In this document: one piece after another, positions 20,152-27,867 of the stretch
Layout: every line of letters starts with the position of its first letter
How positions within the stretch are numbered: position 1 is the first letter of the stretch
Source: Desulfobacteraceae bacterium
GTDB taxonomy: Bacteria > Desulfobacterota > Desulfobacteria > Desulfobacterales > Desulfolunaceae
Reading direction: 5' to 3'
Assembly (NCBI GenBank): GCA_013619155.1
Contig: JABXKT010000099.1
Location: 1 to 41,093 of the forward strand
DNA length: 41,093 nucleotides
Program-made: the position numbers and the translations under genes
Notes under the pieces: model-generated
Told to the model about the DNA's origin: nothing
Database searches by the model: none
Seen by the model: only the letters and a program-made list of their open reading frames with translations

Positions 20152-20757
20152 ATTTACTTTTTAATGACGTTCAACGTCCATATGGGAATGGTTTTTTATA
20201 CTTATGACCGGTGCCCGGGTGGAGAGGCTATATTGTCACAAGACCGGATATTTTGTGTTACAAACCGTTGTGTTTGGTCATTTTTAAAAATTCGTGACCT
20301 TACGGTGTGGGTAAAATTGTTTGTGACTTATTAGGAATTATAGAACTATACGGTATGGTCGAAGATGTCAAGATGGGGCTCTCTTTTCGAGGTGTTGCCC
20401 GTCTTATTTTAAGCCAACCAGAAATACCTTTCTTGAAATGACTAAAAAAGACCCGTGCCAAGGAGATATTTTTAAACCATCCATGGTACGGAGTGTGGTT
20501 TCACCTGCGTGAGAGACAACGGGTACCGGTTAAATGGCGATTCGGTCTGGATAGAGGCGAGGCGTCGTCCGTACCTAATTGAAGCATGACGATGGTGGTG
20601 GCTCTACTTTCGTGTGCCAATGATTTTTTGATGCATTTTTTGCATGGAGAACGGGGGGGCATTTCTATGGAGACGGTCTTTTGTCTCCGTTTTTTATCCA
20701 AGGCTCTTTGCACGATACTTTTCGACAAAGAGTCTCGGATATGGATATTGTTTTGGT
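20152..20757. other. Intergenic region with a plus-strand terminator
   Basis: The 606 bases between the kinase start and the end of the alcohol dehydrogenase gene (both minus) hold no convincing gene. The first 200 bases should contain the kinase promoter. A plus-strand terminator-like hairpin lies at 20669-20695 although no plus-strand gene precedes it. Short frames at 20501-20728 (minus) and 20586-20774 (plus) are not supported. Confidence 0.5.
20669..20695 (+). terminator. Orphan plus-strand terminator
   Basis: GGAGAC (20669-20674) pairs with GTCTCC (20683-20688), followed by G and six T. It reads on the plus strand only. The nearest plus-strand gene upstream is pepN, over 3.5 kb away, so it may end an unannotated small transcript or block antisense reading into the dehydrogenase gene. 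Confidence 0.5.
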
Positions 20758-21915
20758 TTATAAGGATATTTTGAGTATCTTTCGGCTCACCTCCAGGGTG
20801 ACCTCGCCTGTTTCAGATAGAGCGGTGAGGCCATGGGCGTCCAAGGCGGTGATGACCTCTTCCAGACGATCTTCCGTCACCCCGTAGTCGGAGAGGTGCG
20901 TTTTGACCCCCAGCTCTTCGAAAAATGCGCGGGTTTTTTCGATGGCATGGGTGATGCGGCTTTCATCGTCGCCTGTGGTGATATCCCATACCCGAGTGGC
21001 ATATTGGAGTAGTTTCTCACGTTTTTGCTCTGTGCGAATGGTCCAGATGGATGGTTGTAAAATGGCCAGGGTTTTTCCGTGGTCAATGCCAAAGAGAGCG
21101 GTGAGTTCGTGGCCGATCATGTGGGTGGTCCAGTCCTGAGGAACGCCGGCACCGATGAGTCCGTTCAGGGCATTGGTGGCGCACCACATGAGGTTTGCCC
21201 TGGCATCGTAGTTGGTGGGCTCATCTAAGGTCTTTTTTCCAATTTCAATGAGGGTTTTCAAAATACCCTCGGCGGTTCGGTCCTGGAAACTGCCGTCACT
21301 CGGAATCGTGACGTACTGCTCCACGGTATGGATAAAGGCATCGATGATGCCATTGGCTACCTGGGTCGCGGGTAGGGTGTAGGTGAGGGTGGGATCCAGA
21401 AGGGAGAATTTCGGGAAAGAGAAGGGGCTGAAGACGGGGAATTTTCCACCCTTATGGCTGATGACACCGCCTGAGTTCATCTCAGAGCCTGTGGCGGGAA
21501 GGGTGACCACCGTGCCCAAGGGGAGGGCCGTCTCCACAGGCACCGGCTGGAAACCATGGGTCAATAGCGATTGAGCATCGCCCTCGTACGTGGTGGCAAG
21601 GGCGACGAATTTGGTGCCGTCCATCACCGAACCGCCTCCCACGGCCAGGAGAAAATCGACGCTCTCCCGCCGTGCCATCTCCACCGCTTTCATCAGGGTC
21701 GAAAATTTTGGGTTGGGTTCGATGCCACCAAACTCCAGAAGTTCTCTCTGGGGCAAGGCCTGGATGATTTTATCGAGGGTGCCGTATTTTTTGACGCTCC
21801 CCCCACCGTAGAGGATGAGAGTCTTGGCATTTTTAGGTACGAGACTGTCCAGTTCTGTTAGGCGATTTTTTCCAAAAACAATATGAGTCGGGTTGTAAAA
21901 ATCAAAATTCATCAT
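20758..21915 (-). CDS. yqhD: Iron-containing alcohol/aldehyde dehydrogenase, YqhD/BDH-type
   Basis: A 385-residue group III (iron-type) dehydrogenase of the YqhD/butanol-dehydrogenase branch, expected to reduce short-chain or lipid-derived aldehydes with NADPH. The opening 'FDFYNPTHIVFGK' and the length match the branch. The nucleotide-binding motif is Gly93-Gly-Gly-Ser96 with Asp99 and Lys102 ('GGGSVMDGTK'). Metal ligands Asp192, His196, His265 and His279 correspond to those of E. coli YqhD. Two adjacent ATG codons (21915, 21912) are possible starts, with AAGGAT upstream. It is divergent from an AraC-family gene, as in the E. coli yqhC-yqhD pair where YqhC activates yqhD in response to aldehydes; I infer the same here. 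Confidence 0.9.
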   Translation of the reverse strand: MMNFDFYNPTHIVFGKNRLTELDSLVPKNAKTLILYGGGSVKKYGTLDKIIQALPQRELLEFGGIEPNPKFSTLMKAVEMARRESVDFLLAVGGGSVMDGTKFVALATTYEGDAQSLLTHGFQPVPVETALPLGTVVTLPATGSEMNSGGVISHKGGKFPVFSPFSFPKFSLLDPTLTYTLPATQVANGIIDAFIHTVEQYVTIPSDGSFQDRTAEGILKTLIEIGKKTLDEPTNYDARANLMWCATNALNGLIGAGVPQDWTTHMIGHELTALFGIDHGKTLAILQPSIWTIRTEQKREKLLQYATRVWDITTGDDESRITHAIEKTRAFFEELGVKTHLSDYGVTEDRLEEVITALDAHGLTALSETGEVTLEVSRKILKISL

Positions 21916-22100
21916 ATGAATGATCCTTTTTTTTCAGTGGGTTTATCGTGTTCGCCCACTATAGATCAACGCCCGAAATTGGGAATATACAAACCTACCT
22001 CTTTGTTGCCTGTTTCTGCTTTTGTGGGCAGGCGGTCGGTTTTAACGGCGTATTGTATGGTACCCGTGTGGTGACCATCAGATGATGTCAAGGAGACGAG

Positions 22101-23009
22101 ATGGATAATATGGCGGCTCTGATGAGTCTATTGGCAAGGGATGAGGGTCTGAGCAGTACGCGCCTTCCGGGAGTTCGGCTCTACAAGGCGAGTGAGTATA
22201 TGCCCCGGGCTCCCCTGCTCTATGACCAGGGAATTATTATCGTGGGCCAGGGGGCAAAGCGGGTCTTTCTGGGGGACAGGGTCTATGAATACAACCCGGA
22301 TCGTTATCTCGTGCTTCCAGTGTCGCTTCCCGCCGAGTGTGAAACCACAGCCTCCCGAGATGCCCCCTTTATAGGACTACTGGTGGATATCGATTTGACT
22401 GTTATTCACAGCATCCTAGGGGCCATGGACGATTATATCGATCCGGGGAAATGGGCGTCGGTGGGGCCATGTCAGGGTCTGTTTTTGGCCCATGCAGACG
22501 CCCCTTTCAAACAGACGGTGTGCCGCTTGCTGACGGCTCTGCAATCGCCCGTGGATACCGAGGTACTGGGGCTCGGGATCGTCCGCGAGCTGCTTTTTCG
22601 GGTCATGGTCGGCGATAATGCCGCTTTACTGTATGCCTTGGCCATGAAAAATTCCCATATCTCTCGTATCGACAAGGCCTTAAAGCAGATTCATGGCAGC
22701 TACCAGGAGCCGATGGATGTGGGAGCCCTCGCCCGTTTGGTGAATATGAGTGTTTCAGCCTTTCATCGCACATTTAAAGATGTCACGGCCTCCTCGCCCA
22801 TTCAGTATATTAAAAAGATTCGACTCAATAAAGCACGGGGGTTGATTGCTGATCAGGGGTTTCGCGTCGGTGAGGCGGCTCATGTCGTGGGTTATGAAAG
22901 TGCCACCCAGTTTAGCCGGGAGTTCAAGCGTTATTTTGGAGAGAGCCCCATGGCATTTGTGGGACGCCTCGACGGTGGGGGGACGGGTTTAAACTCAAGG
23001 AATACCTAA
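22101..23009 (+). CDS. AraC-family regulator, YqhC-like
   Basis: A 302-residue transcriptional regulator. The N-terminal half (about 20-170) is an AraC_N cupin-type sensing domain with 'PLLYDQGIIIVGQGAKRVFLGDRVYEYNPDRYLVLPVSLP', the pattern of the YqhC subgroup. The C-terminal about 100 residues form the paired helix-turn-helix: 'MDVGALARLVNMSVSAFHRTFKDVTASSPIQYIKKIRLNKAR' then 'VGEAAHVVGYESATQFSREFKRYFGESP'. It is divergent from the YqhD-like dehydrogenase across about 185 bases, so it most likely controls that gene, probably as an aldehyde-responsive activator. The effector is inferred from the E. coli pair, not seen in sequence. AAGGAGACG seven bases upstream supports the start. Confidence 0.9.
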   Translation: MDNMAALMSLLARDEGLSSTRLPGVRLYKASEYMPRAPLLYDQGIIIVGQGAKRVFLGDRVYEYNPDRYLVLPVSLPAECETTASRDAPFIGLLVDIDLTVIHSILGAMDDYIDPGKWASVGPCQGLFLAHADAPFKQTVCRLLTALQSPVDTEVLGLGIVRELLFRVMVGDNAALLYALAMKNSHISRIDKALKQIHGSYQEPMDVGALARLVNMSVSAFHRTFKDVTASSPIQYIKKIRLNKARGLIADQGFRVGEAAHVVGYESATQFSREFKRYFGESPMAFVGRLDGGGTGLNSRNT

Positions 23010-23173
23010 AACGGTCGGGTGCTCTCCACCAGGCCTTAGTACGGTCTCTCCCGAGAATACATCGCCTGGGCGCGTTTATTTTGCTGTGATATTAAGATCT
23101 TGATTGGTCTATACGGATACGGATCGGGGGTGCGGAAGTGTCCGTCACTGATCACTATTCAGCGAAAAAAGAA

Positions 23174-23214
23174 GCCTCCGGCGGCGAGGATGGCGACGCC
23201 ACGTAGCTAAAAAT
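23174..23214 (+). repeat. Hairpin element A, fragment
   Basis: GCCTCCGGCGGCGAGGATGGCGACGCCACG matches the first third of the element and then stops; the main stem is missing. It lies between the convergent ends of the AraC and DUF2860 genes. Confidence 0.6.
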
Positions 23215-23270
23215 ACCCGGGCCGGCATCGACGTGAGAGTCCTTATGAGGCTATTTTTATCGAGGAAAAA

Positions 23271-24290
23271 TCAGAACCGATAGAGAATCGAGAGCGTTGC
23301 CATGCTGCTTCGGCTGTCGTAAAAATTGATGGTGGAGTCACCTTCGTAGTGGGCGATGGTACCCACAAGGTTCATGGCGGGTACCTTCAAGAATCTTTTG
23401 TAGAAGAGGGAGAGGGATGCACCCATTACCTCGTCTCTCCTTGTTTTTATGAAGAGAGGATTCTCCTCGTCGAAGTCGGAACGTGCATACATAAGGTTGG
23501 TAATCACGTTAAATCGTGATCCGATGAGGAGGTAGGAGAGGAGGAGTCCGTATCTGTTGAAGGCCATGGCATCACCCTCGAGATCGTAGCGGCTGTACTC
23601 CAGGGTGGGAATGATTTTGTGACGCATTTTTTGAATGGAGAACGGGTGGGTGACTTTTCCTGAGAATATATGCCCATTTCTGTTGAGAAGATCCCTTTCT
23701 GAAGGGGTCAGGGCCTGGCTCGTACCACTTGTCTCGGTGTCGATGGAGATTTTACGCCAGGTGAACTCTGTCTCAAATTGGGTGCCAAGAATTCGGTCGA
23801 AGCCCATGCGTAGGCCTTCACCTGTGCGGTTTGTTTTTTTTCTTGCCTCACCGGTGAGATAGGGGTCTTCCCAGACGGATGTGGCAAAGGGGCTGAATGC
23901 ATAAAAGAGGCTGACACTGGATTTATCGGGAAGCTCCTGGCGAATACCCAGGATACTGGAGGTGTCAAAGCGAAGCAGGTCCTCCAGGCGGTTGCCGGCG
24001 ATTATTTGGGTTCGGGTTTCGGAGATGGTGTAGTTTAGTTCAAAATTTATCAGCGGGATGGCGTTGATGTCGGATTTGGGGCTTCCGGAAATGGAGTCGA
24101 TGCGTTTGGGGGTCATATCGGCCATGTCATTTCCTGCAACCATGTTATTTTTAGCATTCATGGCACCGGCACCGATGTTGATAAATCCTGAAAATCCAGT
24201 TTTTTCGGGCATGGGTTGAATGGCATGGGAAGGGGCCGTGATGCTTAGAAGGGAGATGATGAGAATGAGTGTGAAGAGAGATTTTTTCAT
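23271..24290 (-). CDS. DUF2860-family outer-membrane protein
   Basis: About 339 residues from the chosen start. Residues 1-23 are a clear signal peptide ('MKKSLFTLILIISLLSITAPSHA'). The mature protein is rich in alternating amphipathic strands ('NFELNYTISETRTQIIAGN', 'KSSVSLFYAFSPF', 'GLLLSYLLIGSRFNVITNLMYARSDF') and ends in 'SILYRF'. A C-terminal aromatic residue is typical of outer-membrane barrels folded by the Bam machinery. The overall pattern matches DUF2860, a family of Gram-negative proteins without known function. An upstream in-frame start at 24362 would place 24 residues before the signal peptide; AGGAAAAG just before 24290 supports the shorter form. It may be a small barrel channel. 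Neighbours give no functional hint. Confidence 0.75.
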   Translation of the reverse strand: MKKSLFTLILIISLLSITAPSHAIQPMPEKTGFSGFINIGAGAMNAKNNMVAGNDMADMTPKRIDSISGSPKSDINAIPLINFELNYTISETRTQIIAGNRLEDLLRFDTSSILGIRQELPDKSSVSLFYAFSPFATSVWEDPYLTGEARKKTNRTGEGLRMGFDRILGTQFETEFTWRKISIDTETSGTSQALTPSERDLLNRNGHIFSGKVTHPFSIQKMRHKIIPTLEYSRYDLEGDAMAFNRYGLLLSYLLIGSRFNVITNLMYARSDFDEENPLFIKTRRDEVMGASLSLFYKRFLKVPAMNLVGTIAHYEGDSTINFYDSRSSMATLSILYRF

Positions 24291-24772
24291 TTCTTTTCCT
24301 TTTGTGGGGGGAGTATTTAAAGATGGGCAGGGATCGTGATGAAAAAGATGAGATGAACCCATGATATCTTATAAAAGAGTGACCGGTCAAATCGAGGATT
24401 AAGCCTTGTGTCTATGTAGAAGTGGCGAATTTTTTGGATTCTATCTAATATAAATAATTGTTCTTTTTGCGGTAACATTGGCCTCTTTTACAATTGATAA
24501 ATCAATGCGTGTATTGTATAGACTCATCCTTAACACTCTAAAAGTGGGCACGTGACATCTTAAGATGTCGACATTCGACATTATAGACAGGCGCAGGTGA
24601 GCCATTCTCATTTGTCTTGCGATACTCTTCGTGGGGTGAGGCATCCGGATTGTTCCACCGGGCGTATATTTATAGGGACGGGTGAATGTAGTTTATATTC
24701 TTAGTCTTTTAAGAGATGGGAGATCCATTATCCCATGACAATTATTTCAAAAGGGGGGGGGATGTGGAGCGA
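24291..24772. promoter_or_regulatory. Divergent promoter region with nested palindromes
   Basis: This AT-rich 482-base gap lies between the divergent DUF2860 and chemoreceptor genes. It contains a perfect 16-bp palindrome GACATCTTAAGATGTC (24554-24569) overlapping a TGTCGA...TCGACA inverted repeat (24566-24580). These could be an operator serving either gene. No repeat modules are present. Confidence 0.5.
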
Positions 24773-26467
24773 ATGAAGCGTGGGATTGCCTTTAAAACAT
24801 CGTTTGTGTGCAGTGGTGTCGTTTTACTTCTTCTATTGGTGAATAGCCTAGTTTTTATCAATATGGAGTCAGATATGGCACACACCCTCATTCATGGGAA
24901 TGCGCTATCATTAAAAAAGTTAAGCGATCGATATGCGAATAAACAGATGGGGGACCTCTCAGAGTCGGTACGCCGTCTGTCGATTGTGTGCGGTGAGAGC
25001 TCGGCCTCGTTTATTTATAACTTTGACAGTGAGAATCTTCAGAAATTATTGACCTCATTTATGCAGTTCGAGGGTGTTGAGGCGATCCAGGTGGAGGACA
25101 ACTCGGGACAAGCCTTTGCCGCCGCCTGGCATGAAGGAGAGTTGAGGGCGGGGGTGCAGATCCCCGATCGACTCTCCTCGGAATACGCCTTATCGTTTCG
25201 TGCCGATGCTCTGGTTCAGGGGCAGAAAACAGGGAGCGTGATTCTATACTATACGGAAACGTATATCCGCCGTGCCGTGGCAGAGCAGCAGGAGACGACT
25301 GAAAAAGGCCTCCTTGATTTTAATGAGATGGCTCAAAAAAGTATTTATGAGGTCAAGCGCCTTCAATTATGGGTGACTGCTTTGATTATTGCCGTCCTGG
25401 CATTGACCATTGTTTTTTGTCTGAAGGTGATTGTGGTCCGGCCGATTCATCAGTTGATGGAGAGTGTGATTGATCTTGCCCAAGGGGATGGGGATTTAAC
25501 GCTTCGGATCGATATAAAAAGTAGTGATGAGATAGGGCAACTTGCCGCCTGGATTAATCTTTTTATCGATAAACTGCACACGGTGATAGGGGCTGTGAAT
25601 CGTGATGCAGAGACAGTGAAGCTCTCTTCTCAGGATCTGTCTGGTATATCCCAGCAATTGCACACCGGATCGGGCGCCGTTTCTCATCAGACCCGGTCTC
25701 TTGTGGCAGGGGCCACCCAGTTGAGTGAGAATATGATCTCAGTGGCCGCCGGGTGCGAGCAAATATCATCGAATGCCGCCATGATGGCCACGGCAACGGA
25801 AGATATGACCCTTACTGTGGGGGATATTGCCGCCAATTGTGACCATGCACGGACGATCACCCATGCGGCCATGCAGCAATCTGAGGTGACCTCCATGAAG
25901 GTGAACGACCTGGGGGTATCCGCCCACGGTATTTCGGAGATTACCGGTGTGATCACCGAAATTGCCGCCCAGACAAATCTTCTGGCCCTTAATGCCACCA
26001 TCGAGGCGGCCCGTGCGGGAGATGCGGGGAAAGGGTTTCATGTGGTTGCCAATGAGATAAAGACCTTGGCAATACAGACCTCCGATGCCACGCGGGAGAT
26101 CGAACAAAAAATCGGGGCCATCCAGGCCTCGACAGCAGAGACCGTCTCCGAAGTATCCAAAATATCGTCTGTGATTAAAAATATCGACGATGTGGTGAAG
26201 AGTATTGCCCAGGCCTTAGGGGATCAGTCGAAGCGGGCACGAGAGATTTCTCAAAACATTGAAGAGACCTCCTCAAGCATCTCTGAGATTAACGAGAAGG
26301 TGTCGGACAGTTCGCGATTCTCTGGAGAAATTGCCCATAATATGGAGACACTCAATATCTCCGCCGAAAAAATGGTGGAGAGCAGTGTCTCGGTGGACCA
26401 TAACACAGAGACCCTATCGGGGCTCTCCACCGGTCTCAATGAATTACTGAAATCATTTAAGGTGTGA
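24773..26467 (+). CDS. Methyl-accepting chemotaxis protein
   Basis: About 564 residues. TM1 is at about 9-30, a periplasmic sensor domain of roughly 165 residues follows, TM2 is at about 197-222, then a HAMP domain with '[25 protein letters not shown]', and a long coiled-coil signalling domain. The hairpin tip that binds CheA/CheW is intact: '[35 protein letters not shown]'. The periplasmic part has no family motif I recognise, and the ligand is unknown. The start may be ATG 24773 or GTG 24764; a longer frame from 24716 adds a hydrophilic stretch before the G-rich Shine-Dalgarno and is not preferred. No che genes are near. A strong terminator follows, then a gene for a secreted solute-binding protein that could supply its ligand. 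Confidence 0.93.
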   Translation: MKRGIAFKTSFVCSGVVLLLLLVNSLVFINMESDMAHTLIHGNALSLKKLSDRYANKQMGDLSESVRRLSIVCGESSASFIYNFDSENLQKLLTSFMQFEGVEAIQVEDNSGQAFAAAWHEGELRAGVQIPDRLSSEYALSFRADALVQGQKTGSVILYYTETYIRRAVAEQQETTEKGLLDFNEMAQKSIYEVKRLQLWVTALIIAVLALTIVFCLKVIVVRPIHQLMESVIDLAQGDGDLTLRIDIKSSDEIGQLAAWINLFIDKLHTVIGAVNRDAETVKLSSQDLSGISQQLHTGSGAVSHQTRSLVAGATQLSENMISVAAGCEQISSNAAMMATATEDMTLTVGDIAANCDHARTITHAAMQQSEVTSMKVNDLGVSAHGISEITGVITEIAAQTNLLALNATIEAARAGDAGKGFHVVANEIKTLAIQTSDATREIEQKIGAIQASTAETVSEVSKISSVIKNIDDVVKSIAQALGDQSKRAREISQNIEETSSSISEINEKVSDSSRFSGEIAHNMETLNISAEKMVESSVSVDHNTETLSGLSTGLNELLKSFKV

Positions 26468-26469
26468 TG

Positions 26470-26511
26470 GCCCCCAAGGGGCAAAGTACGCCGTCTCCTT
26501 GGGGGGCTTTT
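26470..26511 (+). terminator. Chemoreceptor gene terminator
   Basis: GCCCCCAAGG (26470-26479) pairs with CCTTGGGGGGC (26497-26507), followed by TTTT. The next gene starts 66 bases later, so it has its own promoter or depends on read-through. Confidence 0.8.
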
Positions 26512-26576
26512 GTGAAGAGGCCTTCCCCTGGAGGCACGGCGAAATCGTTATAAAATAAAAGAGCAAGGAGCATTTT

Positions 26577-27320
26577 ATGAGGCGTTTGAAATCCCTGTTT
26601 GTGGGGGCCTTTTTTTTGGTATCGGTGTGTTCCACCTGCGGTGCAGAGTCCCTAATTTTGAGAGGAAATGCCTTTAAAGAACCCAAATCCTGGATGGAAG
26701 GCGGTATTCCCCGGGGCATTCTGGTGGATATCATGGCGTCCACCCAAAAAGAGCTGGGGGTTGACTATCGATATGATTTTGGGCCCTGGGCACGGTCATA
26801 TAACCTGGCTCTCAAGGGGCAGGGGGGGATCATGGGTATATCCAAGACCGAGGAACGCCTGGCCTTGTTTGATTTCTCAGAGCCTATTTTTTACGATCGC
26901 GTTATTTTGGTGGTGAAACGGGGCCACGAATTTGCCTTCGACTCCGTGAAGGATTTGGAGGGGAAACGCATGGGCAGCTGTCGTGGTTGCTCTTTTGGCC
27001 CGGAGTATGAGCGTGTGAAGCGCTATTTTACCCTCGATACCGATGCCAATAATATTCAGCGCCTTAAAAAACTCATGGCGGGCCGTATCGATGCCGCCAT
27101 CTTCAGTCCTGGAGTGGCCGCCTTGAACCGTGCCATCGATAGTGATCCCTCCCTTAAAAGAGAGATGTTTACCGTTCTTGAAAAGCCCTTGGTTGAAGAT
27201 CCGAACTACGTTGCCTTTTCCAAGGATTTGCATATGCAGGCTTATTTGGACTCCTTGAATGCCGTTATCCGGAAAAGGTATCAATCGGGAGCAATTCAGT
27301 CCCTTATAGATAAGTACTGA
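26577..27320 (+). CDS. Secreted SBP_bac_3 solute-binding protein
   Basis: A 247-residue protein with a signal peptide (about 1-23, 'LKSLFVGAFFLVSVCSTCGA') and a single SBP_bac_3 domain (amino-acid type). Features include 'GIPRGILVDIMASTQKELG', 'GGIMGISKTEERLALFDFSEPIFYDRVILVVKRG' and 'VKDLEGKRMGSCRGCSFGPEYERVKRYF'. The last is the usual hinge/second-lobe start but contains an unusual C-x-x-C pair ('SCRGCS') that could form a disulfide. No permease or ATPase gene is adjacent, which is common for stand-alone members in Desulfobacterota. Its place 109 bases after a chemoreceptor gene suggests it may present a ligand to that receptor rather than feed a transporter; this is an inference. The Shine-Dalgarno AAGGAGC is good. 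Confidence 0.88.
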   Translation: MRRLKSLFVGAFFLVSVCSTCGAESLILRGNAFKEPKSWMEGGIPRGILVDIMASTQKELGVDYRYDFGPWARSYNLALKGQGGIMGISKTEERLALFDFSEPIFYDRVILVVKRGHEFAFDSVKDLEGKRMGSCRGCSFGPEYERVKRYFTLDTDANNIQRLKKLMAGRIDAAIFSPGVAALNRAIDSDPSLKREMFTVLEKPLVEDPNYVAFSKDLHMQAYLDSLNAVIRKRYQSGAIQSLIDKY

Positions 27321-27430
27321 TTGAATGCCACTATTTAGCGGCGCCTCGCTTGTCCCTGCCGGGGGCCAACCTTTTGGAAAGGTTGATAAACAACTATTCT
27401 CAAGCCACTTTGGGTTTAAGCGAAGAATCA

Positions 27431-27511
27431 AAGGCGTATGTGATTTGCCCTGAGGCACGAGGGGTAAAGCGCATACGCTACCCGCTTTCAAGGCACCTTG
27501 CCGCCGGAGGC
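27431..27511 (-). repeat. Hairpin element A, copy 5
   Basis: Inverted orientation. The main stem runs from GCGTATGTGATTTGCCC (27434) to AAAGCGCATACGC (27478). The outer pairs are GCGTATG/CATACGC where the reference copy has CCGCTG/CAGCGG: several positions changed on both sides with pairing kept. Confidence 0.85.
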
Positions 27512-27564
27512 CCGTTTCTTGATCACTTTAATCATAGACGGTTTTTTTAGCCGCTGAATAATTA

Positions 27565-27674
27565 GGTACTGGGCTCATATTATTCTGACCTACAACATAG
27601 TGTGATTTTACCGTCTGTAAAATCACTTCATATTTTGTAAATTTTTCGAATTGGAACGGTGTGAGCCCAGTACC
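27565..27674. mobile_element. 110-bp MITE-like element with 8-bp target duplication
   Basis: Perfect 13-bp terminal inverted repeats, GGTACTGGGCTCA (27565-27577) and TGAGCCCAGTACC (27662-27674), flanked by the exact 8-bp direct repeat AATAATTA (27557-27564 and 27675-27682). The centre is a perfect 10-bp hairpin, GTGATTTTAC-CGTCT-GTAAAATCAC (27602-27626). There is no coding capacity. GG termini and 8-bp duplications resemble the 17315 element, but the terminal repeats are a different sequence. Confidence 0.88.
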
Positions 27675-27867
27675 AATAATTACCGATTGAATTTAATATT
27701 TTCTGTTTTGTCTGTTTTGTCTGTTTGTGAGGGGGAGAGGGGCACATGTCCCTCCCCCCTTTTTTAGTCACCCTTCCTTCACCCCGTAGGAAGGAGGGGG
27801 CAGATGCCCTTTTATCTCCACCTGGGCCGGCAAACGGGAGCATTATTTTCCGTTTTAAGGCAGGCCT

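Larger units (their letters stand above)
27321..27867. repeat. Intergenic region with element A, a MITE and tandem 9-mers
   Basis: The 547 bases between the convergent SBP and U32 genes hold a CACTATTTAGCGGCGCCTC module also seen after eno, an inverted GCCAACCTTTTGG module, hairpin element A copy 5, a 110-bp MITE-like element, three tandem TCTGTTTTG units (27702-27728), and a G-rich/C-rich hairpin (27731-27757). No gene is seen. Confidence 0.7.

Noticed and set aside
20501..20728. 75-codon minus-strand ORF downstream of the kinase gene
   Set aside because: No recognisable domain, no ribosome-binding site, and it overlaps a plus-strand terminator-like hairpin.
27702..27728. Tandem TCTGTTTTG units as a CRISPR or origin iteron array
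   Set aside because: Only three 9-bp units without spacers, and no cas, rep or dnaA genes nearby. It is a simple tandem repeat.
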